NCBI GenBank assembly: GCA_003833135.1
Contig: QZLH01000064.1
Location: 62,643-87,897 of the forward strand
Source: Oehlia diaphana
Lineage: Eukaryota > Glomeromycota > Glomeromycetes > Glomerales > Glomeraceae
Direction of reading: 5' to 3'
DNA length: 25,255 bases
Position 1 is the stretch's first letter; each line of letters starts with the position of its first letter. The position numbers were made by a program, and so were the translations under genes. The notes under the pieces are model-generated. The model had not been told where the DNA came from. It searched no databases and saw only the letters and a list, made by a program, of their open reading frames with translations. This document shows positions 9,796-21,015 of this stretch, in pieces.

Positions 9796-11046
9796 TTTCT
9801 TCACGTGTCAATTAATCAAATAATCAAAGTTGCTTATATTAGTAGTACATTATATCAATAATAGCATTTCTTTATTAGTATTTTTATTTTTTTATCAAGT
9901 TACAAATAAAATTTAATGCCATCAACAAATAAATAATCTGTTTTGAAGTGCAAAATTAAATTCACATTCTTCACATAGATTTCACATCACACATATTACA
10001 ATATTATCCAGAACTCCCAGAACCCAGATGATTGTCTATAATCACAAAGTTAAAGTCTCGGTTCAGAAGTACAGTTCAACAATTTTAATAACATGATGTA
10101 GACCCAGTACCAAGTTCTTAACATCAAATCAGTAAGAATTACGATTACGGGAAATCCTGAAATAAGATTTACTCTCCTTTAACCCACTGCATCTGTAGCC
10201 CCAATTGTGCTGAAAGGAGAAATAAAAATAATAAATAAACCATTCTTAGATTTGGAGTAATTACTAGGGGTAGGTGCCCTTTTGTTATATCAGGATCTCA
10301 CTGTAAGAGCGTAATACTTTTATTTTCGGATTTATATAGAGACCTCGTCTCTAGCAGAGAGACTTTTTGTTTCATTTTACTGATATACTGTAAAGTAAAT
10401 AAGCAGAAAATACAGGGAAGAATCACACTTTCTATTCCATACAATACTCTAATGGGGTTGAGGTTGTAGCTACTCAACAATTATTCACTTGTGTTCTTTG
10501 AGCATTACAGCAGATTCTTCTGTGAAAGCGACTCCCGAGTGCAAAATATATTCGTATAAAACGAGGTTTTTAAAGCTGTGAATATGAATAAATTTTCGTC
10601 ACGGTAAGATCGACGTGACATACACCGTAGCTTTCGTTTTGAGCTATCACAGTATTGATCATGCGTCATATGCAGAATTGAAAAACTTATGTAAGTTCAA
10701 AAAGTAGGAACAAAAGCACATCCCGTGTAAGTATAAACAATAAAATAATCATGTGGTGTGGTGCGAATAGTGAGTCATAACTGTTGTCATAACTGCGCTA
10801 TCAAAGATGAATTCTGCTTTGAAAAAATTTCCTATTCTAGTAACAAAAGAAATGTGGTTATTGTTCGATAAATTATTGCTATATTTATTCAACACAAAAC
10901 TCAATTATGTGTTACTACCAATGTTTAAACGTAGATCGCTCTTGCTTTTGTTGTTTTTGATATAAAACTGGGAAGATTTTGTTCTTCCCATACTTCACAA
11001 AAAAAGACAAAATATAATTACATATTACAATTTATAATCTCTTATC
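9796..11046. other. Spacer and 5' region of the RdRP gene
   Basis: No gene is supportable. The composition is less A/T-extreme than in the other spacers. A short minus-strand frame (10298-10480) shows no family features. The last 120 bases probably hold the promoter of the polymerase gene. Confidence 0.5.
10961..10989 (+). promoter_or_regulatory. TATA-like element and hairpin upstream of RdRP
   Basis: TATAAAA (10961-10967) lies 80 bases before the polymerase start codon. Directly after it, GGGAAGA (10970-10976) and TCTTCCC (10983-10989) form a perfect 7-bp stem with a 6-base loop. The hairpin sits at or just before a plausible transcription start. A regulatory role is inference only. Confidence 0.35.
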
Positions 11047-14000
11047 ATGGCAAAAGTATACGTCAAAAATATTCCGTACGAAGCTGATAAAAATACTTTG
11101 ATTGAAGCTTTATTATCTAGTGGTCATGGACCCATAAATGATTGTGACCTAAAGATGCATAAAACTCGAAAAAATTGTAATGTTGGTTCCGGGTACGTAG
11201 TATTTGAAAATGAGAAAGATGCGAAAAATTGCATTGCAACGGCGGCATTTGTTCGGCCAATATGCATGGGAAGACCTTTATATATATATCCCGCCACACC
11301 CAGAAAAAAAGCCGAAACAATAAGCGATAACGCGGGTGATATCAAAGAAGATTTTTTTTTATCGAGTTTGGAACTCGGAAATTGGCTATCTGTAACGGAT
11401 AAAAAGAAAAAGAAAAAGAATAATAATAACCAACCTTTCACATTCTCAAGTGAATGGAAATACCCAGAAGATTATGAAAAGCCTCAGATATACTTTTCAA
11501 AAACAGATGATGCTTTTATTTTGGAAGGGTTCAAAGGTTCTGATCAAGATTCCGTATTAAGACGTGTTAAAATTCCCTTTCGCATTTTAGTCGGAAATTC
11601 ACGGGGAATTATTCTCGATCGGAGAGACGATGAAATATCTCTCTACATAAATTTAAAGATACCACCATACCTTTATCGTAAAGGAAAAGTGAATCAATTA
11701 TTATGGCTTTTACCTATTTTGAAAAAACAGCCTCGAATTATTGAGTGGATTCGAACCGTTGATTGGACAGAAGCAGTTTTTGGAAGATGTATGGTGTATA
11801 GGTTAATATTTAGAGATAATCTTGATGAGTTACGTAATACACTAGATAAATTTAGATTTAGAGGTATTCCAAGTATACCCCAGATTATGATAAGATGCGT
11901 GGAAAAACCGGTTGATTTAAAAAAATATGAAGAGCAATTTCAATTTCTTTGCGAATTATTACCGTTTAATATATGTTATAAACTAGAAAGTTTAATTTCA
12001 TATGGAATATTAAGACCATACGAAATCGAAGAATTTAAATTAGGAGAACGTTTAAGTGAACTTATTCACAATGAAAACCAAGTAGATGTAGCTTTGCATG
12101 CTTTGAACCAAATCTGTACCAAATATTGGGATCCTTTTGACGAAAGACATAAAGATCGGCCGATAACAATTTTTAAAAGTGTAATAAAGAATTTTAAGAT
12201 TTGGCATCCGCCGATTTCTTTGATAAATAATTCACGTTGCGCATGGATAAATCATGCCACGATAACTCCGACAAATATTTACTATGATGGACCTCATTAC
12301 GAATCATCGAATCGTATATTACGTTTATACAAGGATAAGATCGATTATTTTTTGCGAGTCACTTTCAGAGAAGAAAATTTTGAAAGGCTATTTGTTAACA
12401 AGGACGAGGATGTCGATATAATCGAACAGAGAATTATGGCTATTATAAATAAAGGATTTAAATTGGCTGGGAGACATTATGATTTTTTAGCCTTCTCTTC
12501 ATCTCAGTTAAAAGAGACATCTTGCTGGTTCGTTGCTTCAAATGGTGATTTTAATGCCAATTTTATTCGAGCTAATATGGGGGAATTTGAGTGAGTGAAA
12601 ATTCTTTTTGCTGCTTTATAAATTACAAACATTATCAGTTATTGGTTTTAACTAACATTTTTTAAATAGAAAAATTGAGAATCCCGCATTATATGCAGCC
12701 CGTATGGGCCAGTGCTTCACAAGCACGATGGGGGTACTGGAACTTAATCGCGAACAAATTAAACCACTTGATGAAATTGTAAAGAATGATCTTAAATTTA
12801 GGTAATATGTTTGTTATTAGTTAAACTCAATCTATAAAATTCCTTATTAAACAAAAATAATTTGGTATTTAGTGACGGATGTGGAAAAATATCCCCTGGC
12901 TTAGCAGAACTTGCGGCGAAAGAATACTGGGGAACCAAAAATACAAAAGATAAAGAAACCCCTACAGTTTTCCAAATACGATTAGGTGGATGTAAGGTAT
13001 GAAAAATAAGGATCGTATATAATTATATCTTGGTCTAATCTTAATATTTTTTTTTAGGGGGTTGTAGCTGTTGACCCGAATCTCAAAGAAGAGGGTAACG
13101 TTTTATACATACGCCCTAGTCAAAAAAAATTTGAAGCGCCTTCTTTAAATTTAGAAGTCGTAAGAACGGTAAAAAGCCCATTGCCCGGGCACTTGAATCG
13201 TCAAATAGTATTATTATTATCAACACTTGGTGTTAAAGATGAAGTGTTTATTACCCTTCAAGAAGAAATGCTTGCGGATATTAATTTGATGATGACAAAC
13301 GAGGATAAGGCCTGTCAAATTATCAAGCGTAGTACAGGAACACGAGAATGTTCTCATATTACACGTTCAATTATTAGTATGATCAATGCGGTTTGTATTA
13401 AATATATTTTCTAATTAACTTTATCAGATATTATATAATAATAGATTTTTCATTTAATTTTAGGGATTGATGAGGAAGAATGATTTATTTTTGAAGGCTT
13501 TTTTGGAATGCAAGCGTATTTTTACTCTGAAGTTGCTACGAAACAAAGCGCGTATTTTGGTACCCGATTCATTTCTTTTGATCGGCGTTATTGACGAAAC
13601 CGGTATATTAGAAGAGAATGAAATCTTCGTTCAAACGTCTACCATAATTTCCGAGTATCAAACTTTCGATACAGCTCATGAAAAAATTCAGAGGGAGCAA
13701 AAAATCTGGGAAGGGCCAGCTGGTAATTTTTTAACTTATTTATAATACATCAATGCATTGATTATTTTTACTTATTTTTTGATTATTACAGTTATTACAA
13801 GGAACCCATGTTTGCACCCCGGCGACCTCAGAAAAGTTGTCGCAGTAAAGGTTCCTGAATTATCTCATTTAAAAAATTGTGTCGTTTTTAGCCAAAAAGG
13901 ACACAAACCACTACCAAACCTTCTAGTACGTGATGTTTATTTTACTTAACTATTTTTTTAATATTACATTATTACATAATTCACATGCACTTATTTTTTA

Positions 14001-15100
14001 AAATATAATAGTCTGGAGGCGATTTAGGTAATTATTATCATAAATTTATTATTTTTTTCATAATTTGTAATTACTCTTTTAACATCTTTATTATATATTT
14101 AAGATGGAGACGAATTTTTTGTTTCTTTTGATAAAAGAATTTTAATAACCGAGAACATGGAGCCTATGAATTATGATCCTCCGGACAAAAAAAATTTGGG
14201 TAGACCAGTCGAAATCACTGATATATGCGAATTCTTTAAGGATTTTATGCTTAACAATAGACTTGGTCAAATTAGCAATCTTCACGTGGCCTTTGCAGAT
14301 AGTCAGGAAGAAGGTGTTGATTTTATTGGGTGTAAAATTTTAGCGGCTTTGGTAAGAAGTTACGTTTTTTTATAACATTTTTGCAGATAATTCTAATTAC
14401 GGTTTTAATATTTGATTATTTTGATAAATAGCACTCTAAAGCAGTAGATTTTAGTAAAACTGGGATCCCAGTAACTGAAACTTTACCTAATATTGAAGAA
14501 TATCCAGACTTTATGGAAAAAGATCATAAGAAATCTTATAAATCCAAAAAAATACTCGGCAAATTGTACCGAAACATTCAGCTTGACAAATCCGAGAATG
14601 TTCCTTTATTAAACTATGATGTAGAGAATATAATTTTAAATGAAGAGTTTTTATTTGACGGATATGAACAATATGTGGAAGAAGCTATTATTTACCGTGA
14701 ATATTACAACAATGAAATTAGACATTTAATGAAAAAATACAAAGTGAAAACTGAAGCTGAAATTATAGCAGCACAATTATTAGGAAGACAGGTAGAGGGT
14801 AAGAAGAGCCAAGATATAAGAGAATCGATCAGTGGAACCGTATCATTTATTATTTACTATTGTCGTAAACAATTCTTAATGGGACTAGGAATGCAAGATA
14901 CAAATGATGACGGTGATATAGATGATGTTACACCGTTTAGTTTACATGTAACCATACCAATAAATAATGAAACAAAAGCAAAAGCTTCAGCCTGGTATTA
15001 TGTCACGTATAATCAAGAAGAATATCCAGATCAAGGTGAAAACATTTTATTAAGTTTTCCATGGGTGGTGGCGGATATATTATTAGCAATTATTCATTAA
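11047..15100 (+). CDS. RNA-dependent RNA polymerase (eukaryotic RDR type) with N-terminal RRM, 9 exons
   Basis: Role (family knowledge): synthesis of dsRNA from single-stranded RNA to feed or amplify small-RNA silencing. Exons: 11047-12590, 12670-12801, 12873-12996, 13058-13390, 13464-13722, 13792-13925, 14012-14027, 14104-14351 and 14432-15100. All introns are GT..AG (61-86 bases), and the product is 1152 residues. Domains: an RRM-like fold at about 3-82 (VYVKNI as RNP2, GSGYVVFE as RNP1), a Lys/Asn-rich linker (about 119-129), then the RdRP domain. Its landmarks are AARMGQCF (524-531), SDGCGKISPGLAEL (from 559), LGGCKGVVAVDP, PDSFLLIGVIDETGILEE (745 onward), HPGDLRKVVAV, SGGDLDGDEFFVSFD with the catalytic Asp motif D846-L-D-G-D850, and HSKAVDFSKTGIPV. 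The C-terminal part ends in SAWYYVTYNQ and LSFPWVVADILL. No stop or frameshift interrupts the model, so it looks intact. Exon 7 is only 16 bases and ends inside the DLDGD motif. Intron 4 has a weak GTTTGT donor, but removing the intron restores frame and motif. The start is the first ATG, directly ahead of the RRM. Confidence 0.93.
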
Positions 15101-15580
15101 TTTTATTAATTTTGCTGATAACTTTAATGTATACTTGTATATTTAGTTAATGTAATTTATAGAATCATCTATTTAATTATTTATTCTTCTGTAAAAGAAA
15201 ACATTTTTTTTTATGCATATAAATTGATTATAATAAATAGTTAGTTATTAAAATATATTTTATTTGCCCATTAAATTTTTCCATTACCAAAAAAAAATCA
15301 AGTATTAGATTTTAGAAGTTCTTTTGTATGTTATCTTTTAAATTTTAATAATTAACATAATAATATACAGTAAACCATTATATATTCTGTAATATATAAT
15401 AATATTAAATCTCAACAAATTAAATAATAAAGTATTTATAGATTTGAATCTATAATTACTATATGATTAAGTATTAAATATTAAAATATAATTAGTTATG
15501 AATACACATATCAATTAGCCATTTTTTTTTTAAAAAAAAAAAAATTTATAGTTTACAATTTGTTAAATAGTATTAAATAT

Positions 15581-15720
15581 ACTTTTTGTCAAAATGACAA
15601 ATACTAATTAAATTTACTTTGACAGACATAATTAATTCATAATAATTTTATAATAAATAGTAAATTAGTCCATTTGCCAAAATATAATGTAATTAATTAG
15701 CGAAGAAGTATAGTATTAAA
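15581..15720 (+). repeat. Dispersed A/T-rich repeat, copy A
   Basis: This begins ACTTTTTGTCAAAATGACAA (a near-palindromic start), runs through ACTAATTAAATTTACTTTGA, CAGA and TAATTAATTCATAAT, and later holds AATTAATTAG and GAAGTATAG (15691-15713). All of these recur in the same order at 16643-16970, where the interval is longer. Confidence 0.6.
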
Positions 15721-16642
15721 TTATTAATTTATTTTAATTATATAAAATATTATTTTTTTTAAAAGCATTATAAAAGTCTTTTTATAAAGTAATAGTTGAC
15801 AAAATGGCTACTTGAAGAGCAGACTTCTTCTTTATTATCAGTTGATATTTGAGAAGTAAAATGATAAAAACTTGGTGTATTTTTCATTTTTTTCAATGGT
15901 TTCTTCAAGTTTTATAAGAGAAGATGATGTAATTGGTAGGATTTATTTTAAATTTTACTATTCTGAGTTAATCATTAAAAATTCTGTTAAAATTAGTATT
16001 ATTAATTTACTTAAAAGTATAATTAGTTGGATTTGATATATTTATATAAAATTAGATGAACAGCATAAAAGTAAAATTTGAAGTATATTGTTAACTAATG
16101 CCATTTCATATTATACCAAGTATTAACTTTTTATACAATATTTTATAGACAAATGCATTTAATAATAAATAGTTTTTTTAAAAAAATATATATTATTTTC
16201 CTTTAAAATATACCTATTAAATTAGTTTAAAATCCTAAAGATTTAAATAACTTTGTAGTTCAAATGTAACTTGATTGAACCAACTTGCTATTTTGCTAAA
16301 AATGGAGAAATTCTATAAGAATTATAGGAAGATTTAATTTTTTACATTACTCTTTTATTTATATTAATACTAAATAATACAGATATAATAAAGTTATTTT
16401 TATTCAATTTGCTTGCTTAGATTACTCAATTAGAATTAGCTAAAAATAAGATAATATGTCCTACTTGTAGAGATTTAGAAAAATTCCATTTTTATAATAA
16501 ATAAATAAATCAAAATTTTTGCTATATTATAAAATAAAACAGAATTTTATGAATTTTTAATAATTTTATTCTGATATATGACAACTAGTCAATTATAATC
16601 ATTTTTGGCTAAAATTATTATTTTCACTAGTGTAACTTATAT

Positions 16643-16970
16643 ACTTTTTGTCAAAATAACAAAATACTAATTAAATTTATTTTGACAGATGTAATGTATT
16701 TTGATAAATATAATTAATTCATAATATTTTATTCACCATAACTATCTAATAACTAGATTATTGCATTAGTCATGTAAATTCATGCTATTATTATAGTAAG
16801 AGTATATAAAAAGTATAATTAAATTGCAAATATATTTGATATTTAGCCAATAAAAGAAAAATATCAATTATTTAGCCATCAATAAAAAATATCAGTCCAT
16901 CAAAATCTGCATGATCCTATTAGACTGACCAATAAAATATAATTAATTAGTAAAAAAGTATAGCAATTTA
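16643..16970 (+). repeat. Dispersed A/T-rich repeat, copy B
   Basis: This shares the blocks ACTTTTTGTCAAAAT.ACAA, ACTAATTAAATTTA.TTTGACAGA and TAATTAATTCATAAT with copy A. It ends with AATATAATTAATTAG and AAGTATAG (about 16936-16962). Extra sequence of about 170 bases separates the two ends. It is a non-coding mobile-element or satellite-like family of unknown type. Confidence 0.6.
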
Positions 16971-17110
16971 AATCTATATCAAAATATAAATCTGCTAGAA
17001 TTATCAAATGTTTCTTATTATAATTAGTAATTTTATTAAAATAAAATCTGAATTTTTTTCATTATAATAAAAATTTGCAATTTAATATCAGAATAAATTC
17101 TATCTGTATA

Positions 17111-17304
17111 CAGTCAATTCTTGTTATAATAAACCTTAAGTTTCAGACCTCAACTTTATTATAGGACTATAGTGAAGATTTTAAGAGATTTGATTGGTTA
17201 ATTCGTTATAGCAAGAAGGAATTTATTATAATTGTCTGAAAAATTCACTATATCAAGAGTTTGCTATATCAAAGTTTGATTATAACTAAATAACTAAATA
17301 ACTG
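17111..17304. mobile_element. TA-flanked MITE of Tc1/mariner (pogo-like) type
   Basis: The 194-bp element starts CAGTCAATTCTTGTTATAAT and ends ..GATTATAACTA..ACTG. The ends are imperfect inverted repeats: TACAGT, then TTGTTATAATAAAC on the left and TTAGTTATAATCAAAC on the reverse complement of the right. Both sides carry TA (17109-17110 and 17305-17306), the target duplication expected for Tc1/mariner elements, and CAG..CTG ends with TTATAA motifs are typical of the pogo branch. Internal copies of GTTATA..AA and ACTATATCAA resemble sub-terminal repeats. There is no coding capacity, so it would need a transposase made elsewhere. Confidence 0.6.
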
Positions 17305-18350
17305 TATATATATATATAAAATCTCAAATAGGAATAATGAGTAGTTTATTAGTATTTAGTTAAAACTTAATGAAACTATATATTAAAAAGCTAGCAAAAT
17401 TATAATAAATAAAATTATATTAAATATTAGTAAATGATAAAACTATATTAAGTTCTTATAATTCTTATTAAAAAACCAATAAAATTGAAATTTAGATGTT
17501 TAGCATAAATTTCAAATAGGTTTAGGTAGCCAACTTTAATTTAAAAAATTACTTTAAATTTTAAAAAATTAATTTTTTGTTTTACTAATTTAGGTTTTAA
17601 TTAATTTTTAAATAATTTCTGTTAGTTTTAAGTTATTTCTGTTAGTTTTAAGATTAGAATTAGTTTAGAATTATTTTAAAAAATGAAGTTTTGTTTAAAA
17701 GTTTAAAATTAGTTTAGAAAATGAATTTAAATTTAAAAATAGCTTTAATTATCAATAAGATGGATAACTCAAAAATTCTTCCTTACTTAGTGAAGTGGTA
17801 ATGGCCTTAGAAGTATAAGTTACTAAAATTAGATTACCTAAATATTTAAATATTCTTCATCTAAGACTGATGTATTATTTTATTATTATTAATATATATA
17901 TATATTAAGATATCAAAAATTAAGTCCATAATGATTATTGTTTTACACAGTAAATAATAACAGTTTATTTTAAAATTACGAAATATTGGAGAGTAGATTG
18001 ACCTCTGTTATTAATTTGTAAAATATTGTTAGTCGATAATACCGTATTAAGTTTGTTGAGTTTGTTGGTTAAAATTTTCACTAGAAATTTTCTACTACAC
18101 TCTAGCAGAGTAATTGGTCGTGTGTTCTTTAATTGACAATCAAATCATAAGTTTTGGGTATAGGGAGAAGGAGCATCACTCACTTCATACATATATACAT
18201 ACACGAACGTTAATAAAATCAAGCACAATTCAGGCGAGACTTTATTATTGTCTTAGTAAAAGATTAGATACCATACCAATTCCCATCAACATGATCCTTT
18301 TTATCTATATAATTTTTGCAATTATATCTATCACTCTTCTAAATCAATAA
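17305..18350. other. A/T-rich spacer
   Basis: No gene seen. It contains a 20-bp tandem pair (17613-17652), a TA run near 17890-17905, and a 78-codon frame (18114-18350) of unconvincing composition that I do not call. Confidence 0.5.
17613..17652 (+). repeat. 20-bp tandem duplication
   Basis: TAATTTCTGTTAGTTTTAAG is followed directly by TTATTTCTGTTAGTTTTAAG; the two copies differ at one base. Looser TTAGTTT-containing relatives follow to about 17720, so the area may be an eroded minisatellite. Confidence 0.75.
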
Positions 18351-19400
18351 ATTGTCCCAGTATTTAAAGTTGTTTGAGACATATCAAATGTACACTACAG
18401 TATTGTTAGGTTACCATCAAAATAATCAAGACGGGATGTAACTTCAATTGCGATCACAATAATATTCCAAATCTCATTCCATCCTATTTTATTTCAACCC
18501 CATGAGCCATCCATATCAAGATTGACTTCAGAAGAGAATTTCTTTGTATCTTGAACCTATAGTATTAATTCGTTCACAATATCAGAGATAAGCTACTCCG
18601 CCTCATAATCCGAGAAACTTATTGAGAGTTGTTTTCTCTAGAACTCTTAATGCATAATAAGGTTTGTTTCAATTGTTGTGCTGCACTTATGATAATGTAT
18701 TTGATCTTGTTAGAGAATTTTCTTCATTGTACTTGTGCAAAACAGATATAAAGTGATCAACTAATCTCATCTCAATTTTATAATTTGTAACGGTCCAAGA
18801 ATTGAAATTGGAAATTTAATATGATCGCATCATAAAAATCTGGATTAACAGAAACTTCTTAAAATCATTATAAAATCTTGATATAATTCAATGTCTATCT
18901 ATGTCGTAGGAAATTTTGATAATAAATATCAATAGCCCAGAAAATAAAAAAAGTAAAACATTTATGTAAAAATTAAATCAATGGGTAATTATGCTTTCTT
19001 GGTACATTAAAGAATAAATTTCAAACTGAAACGTCTATATTACAGACTAATCTGTAAATAGCTTATCCTTTAGCAATCCTGGAATGAAAATGAGTCATTA
19101 ATATATGATCCATTCAGATGATCTATCAGTTCGTCCAATCTTCAATAAATAACATAACTGAACTGAATAAAAAATACCAAAAAATTTTTGAACATACTTC
19201 TAATAATTTTGTGTTCAGTATCATGTGATAGACGCGAAGTTTCTTCATACTTAAACGCAATTAATAAATCTCAGCCTTTCTTCCATATGATGAGAGAATC
19301 TGAGGCATTATTATTGAATCTCAGGTTGTGAGAAGCTTGACTTGAATGCCCACACTTCTCACACTTCTAAAAAAGATATGTTAGACTTTTTCTTAATAAA
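18351..19400 (-). pseudogene. Decayed minus-strand gene of unknown family with a CxxCGH motif
   Basis: On the minus strand, protein-like stretches in shifting frames follow one another. Near 19375-19250 one reads KCEKCGHSSQASHNL, then SLIIWKKG, stop, then FKYEETSRLSHDTEHKIIRS; a TTTTTTAG acceptor-like sequence precedes it. Near 18770-18690 one reads MRLVDHFISVLHKYNEENSL. Near 18650-18560 is KPYYALRVLEKTTLNKFLG and ERINTIGSRYKEILF. Near 18530-18430 is EVNLDMDGSWG and WNIIVIAIEVTSRLDYFDGN. Stops and frame changes lie between the pieces, so no intact product is possible. The Cys pair suggests a zinc-binding module. I do not recognise the family. Confidence 0.4.
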
Positions 19401-20823
19401 AAATTCATAAATACATTCATACAAATAAGCAAAACCTGTGGCCACATACGCTTTTATCTACATTTATCAAATATCAAGAGAAACATTATTAACCGGTCCC
19501 AAGTTATAATTGCAGTTTGAAGCACGTGTCCCTTGAATCATAACTATGAGCGTGAAAGAACATTGAACTGACCACTAGAATAATTGAGGGTAATATGTGT
19601 CATTTTGAACATACTAGTGAGTGAAATTTCGTGTAAAAAAGAAACCTCGTCGTAAGTTAATTACTCTCTGTCACACTTTATACCTTGAAAAAAAAAAAAT
19701 TACGTGGAGATAAAGTAAAATTTCTGCGTAACAGGTAAAAAAGAAAAATTTTAAGAACTTAGCAAAGGCAAGACTTCCTTGTATATTTGATAAAATGAAG
19801 CTCTCTTTTGCGAAATGTAAGGACATTCAACTCTTTCCCAATTAAAAGAAATCATCATGTTCATCACATAAACCCTGTCAGTTGATCCAGCAAATCACGA
19901 TTCGCATATGACCTATTAACTTTGGTTTATCCCTGCGATCAATATTCTGAAGAATCATTTGCACTAATATTTTTTATTAATAGTAGCGTGATACACCACG
20001 CGAAAAAAATACAAACTCATAAATAGATCCTTTTTTAAATTTTGGAATAATGTGACATAGAATAAGAAGAATATGGCACATAAAGGAATAAGTAAAAGTG
20101 CGAAATCAACTGTAAAGAATAATTGTTACGCATTATTCTGTCTAAATAATGTATATATTTTATGAATTTATTCAATTGTCGCGAAGCACTAAGAAAAAAT
20201 AGATTTTAAGATTTGTTATCCTTATCATCAATAATGCTGCTTTTCTTATTTCTTGGTAAAAAAAATGTTAAGAATTATTTAGGTTACTATCAATTTTTTA
20301 TCAGATATTTTATGATTTTTTAAATTAAAACAAGATATCAAAGTAAGCTATTTTAAGTAATACAAACTGTAATTTTTCATATACTTCATTGGTAGTATAT
20401 ATCTTGTAAAATACTGTGATAATGAAGATAATTGTTCCAGCATTCTAACAATTCTAAGAATTCTAAAATATAGCCATTTTATTTAATACATAATCATAAA
20501 AACTTCATAAGAGAATTCTTACCGAACTCGGACATGGTTTAAAAAATTAATTGTATGTCAAAGTAAAAAGAAAAAAAGATCTTTTTTTTAAAAAAATAGG
20601 GAATTAGAAAAAAAAAGGATATAATTAACAAATCAGTTGTATGACATATTTTTTTTCTCATGCAAAAGTGTAATTAATCAGCGTACAATATATCTCAAGC
20701 ATTCGCACTTTAAAATATAACTACTAAGAAACAGCCATTAATAATGATTTATAAATATATGCTCCATCTCATAATAATCTTCATTTTGTCATTTAAAAAA
20801 ACATTACAACATACTGATCATAT
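19401..20823. other. Spacer with possible eroded coding remnants
   Basis: No supportable gene. Minus-strand stretches near 19990-19770 look faintly protein-like (for example VYVMNMMISFNWERVE) but are flanked by stops in every frame. Homopurine and A/T tracts dominate 20550-20680. Confidence 0.45.
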
Positions 20824-21015
20824 ATGATTAAGTCCATGTTAAATTCTGCACGTAAAATTTGTAGAAAATACTTATTTCATAAAAAAAGACAGCTTAAGTA
20901 TATGAAGAATCATTTATTGTACGCGTTTGGTACAAGTATTGGATGCCAATTTTATGGCGACATGTTGAGATGGATCACAGTGAAATTAACTCCATACGAT
21001 TGGAATAGTTCATAG
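20824..21015 (+). CDS. Short ORF of doubtful status; possible Mpv17-like first exon
   Basis: A 63-residue frame with a basic N-terminus (SARKICRKYLFHKKRQLKY), a hydrophobic stretch LLYAFGTSIGCQFYGDMLRW and an end reading LTPYDWN. A glycine-rich helix with a GD pair, followed some 10-15 residues later by YDW, is the arrangement at the start of Mpv17/PMP22-family membrane proteins. In those proteins more helices follow YDW; here two stop codons follow, and I find no matching downstream exons up to 21800. It may be a truncated relic, an isolated exon or chance. Confidence 0.25.
   Translation: MIKSMLNSARKICRKYLFHKKRQLKYMKNHLLYAFGTSIGCQFYGDMLRWITVKLTPYDWNSS

Larger units (their letters stand above)
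15101..17110. other. Extremely A/T-rich spacer with dispersed repeats
   Basis: About two kilobases with no supportable gene. Frames are short and full of stops. Two related repeat copies lie inside it and are listed separately. A short stretch near 16415-16500 reads QLELAKNKIICPTCRDLEKF in one frame before stopping; its CxxC pair may mark a decayed gene, but it is too short to assign. Confidence 0.55.

Noticed and set aside
10298..10480. 60-codon minus-strand frame with a hydrophobic centre
   Set aside because: Too short, with no start context, splice partner or family motif.
11117..11441. Two overlapping minus-strand frames opposite the RdRP first exon
   Set aside because: They lie antisense to the strongly supported RRM-encoding exon and show no family features; they are shadows of that exon.
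18114..18350. 78-codon plus-strand frame with a hydrophobic end
   Set aside because: Low-complexity His/Thr/Ile composition, no motif, and no supporting context.
19878..19912. GTTGATCCAGCA followed by CATATGA, recalling the start of small-subunit rRNA
   Set aside because: Only short pieces match, the surrounding sequence does not continue as rRNA, and the spacing is wrong.
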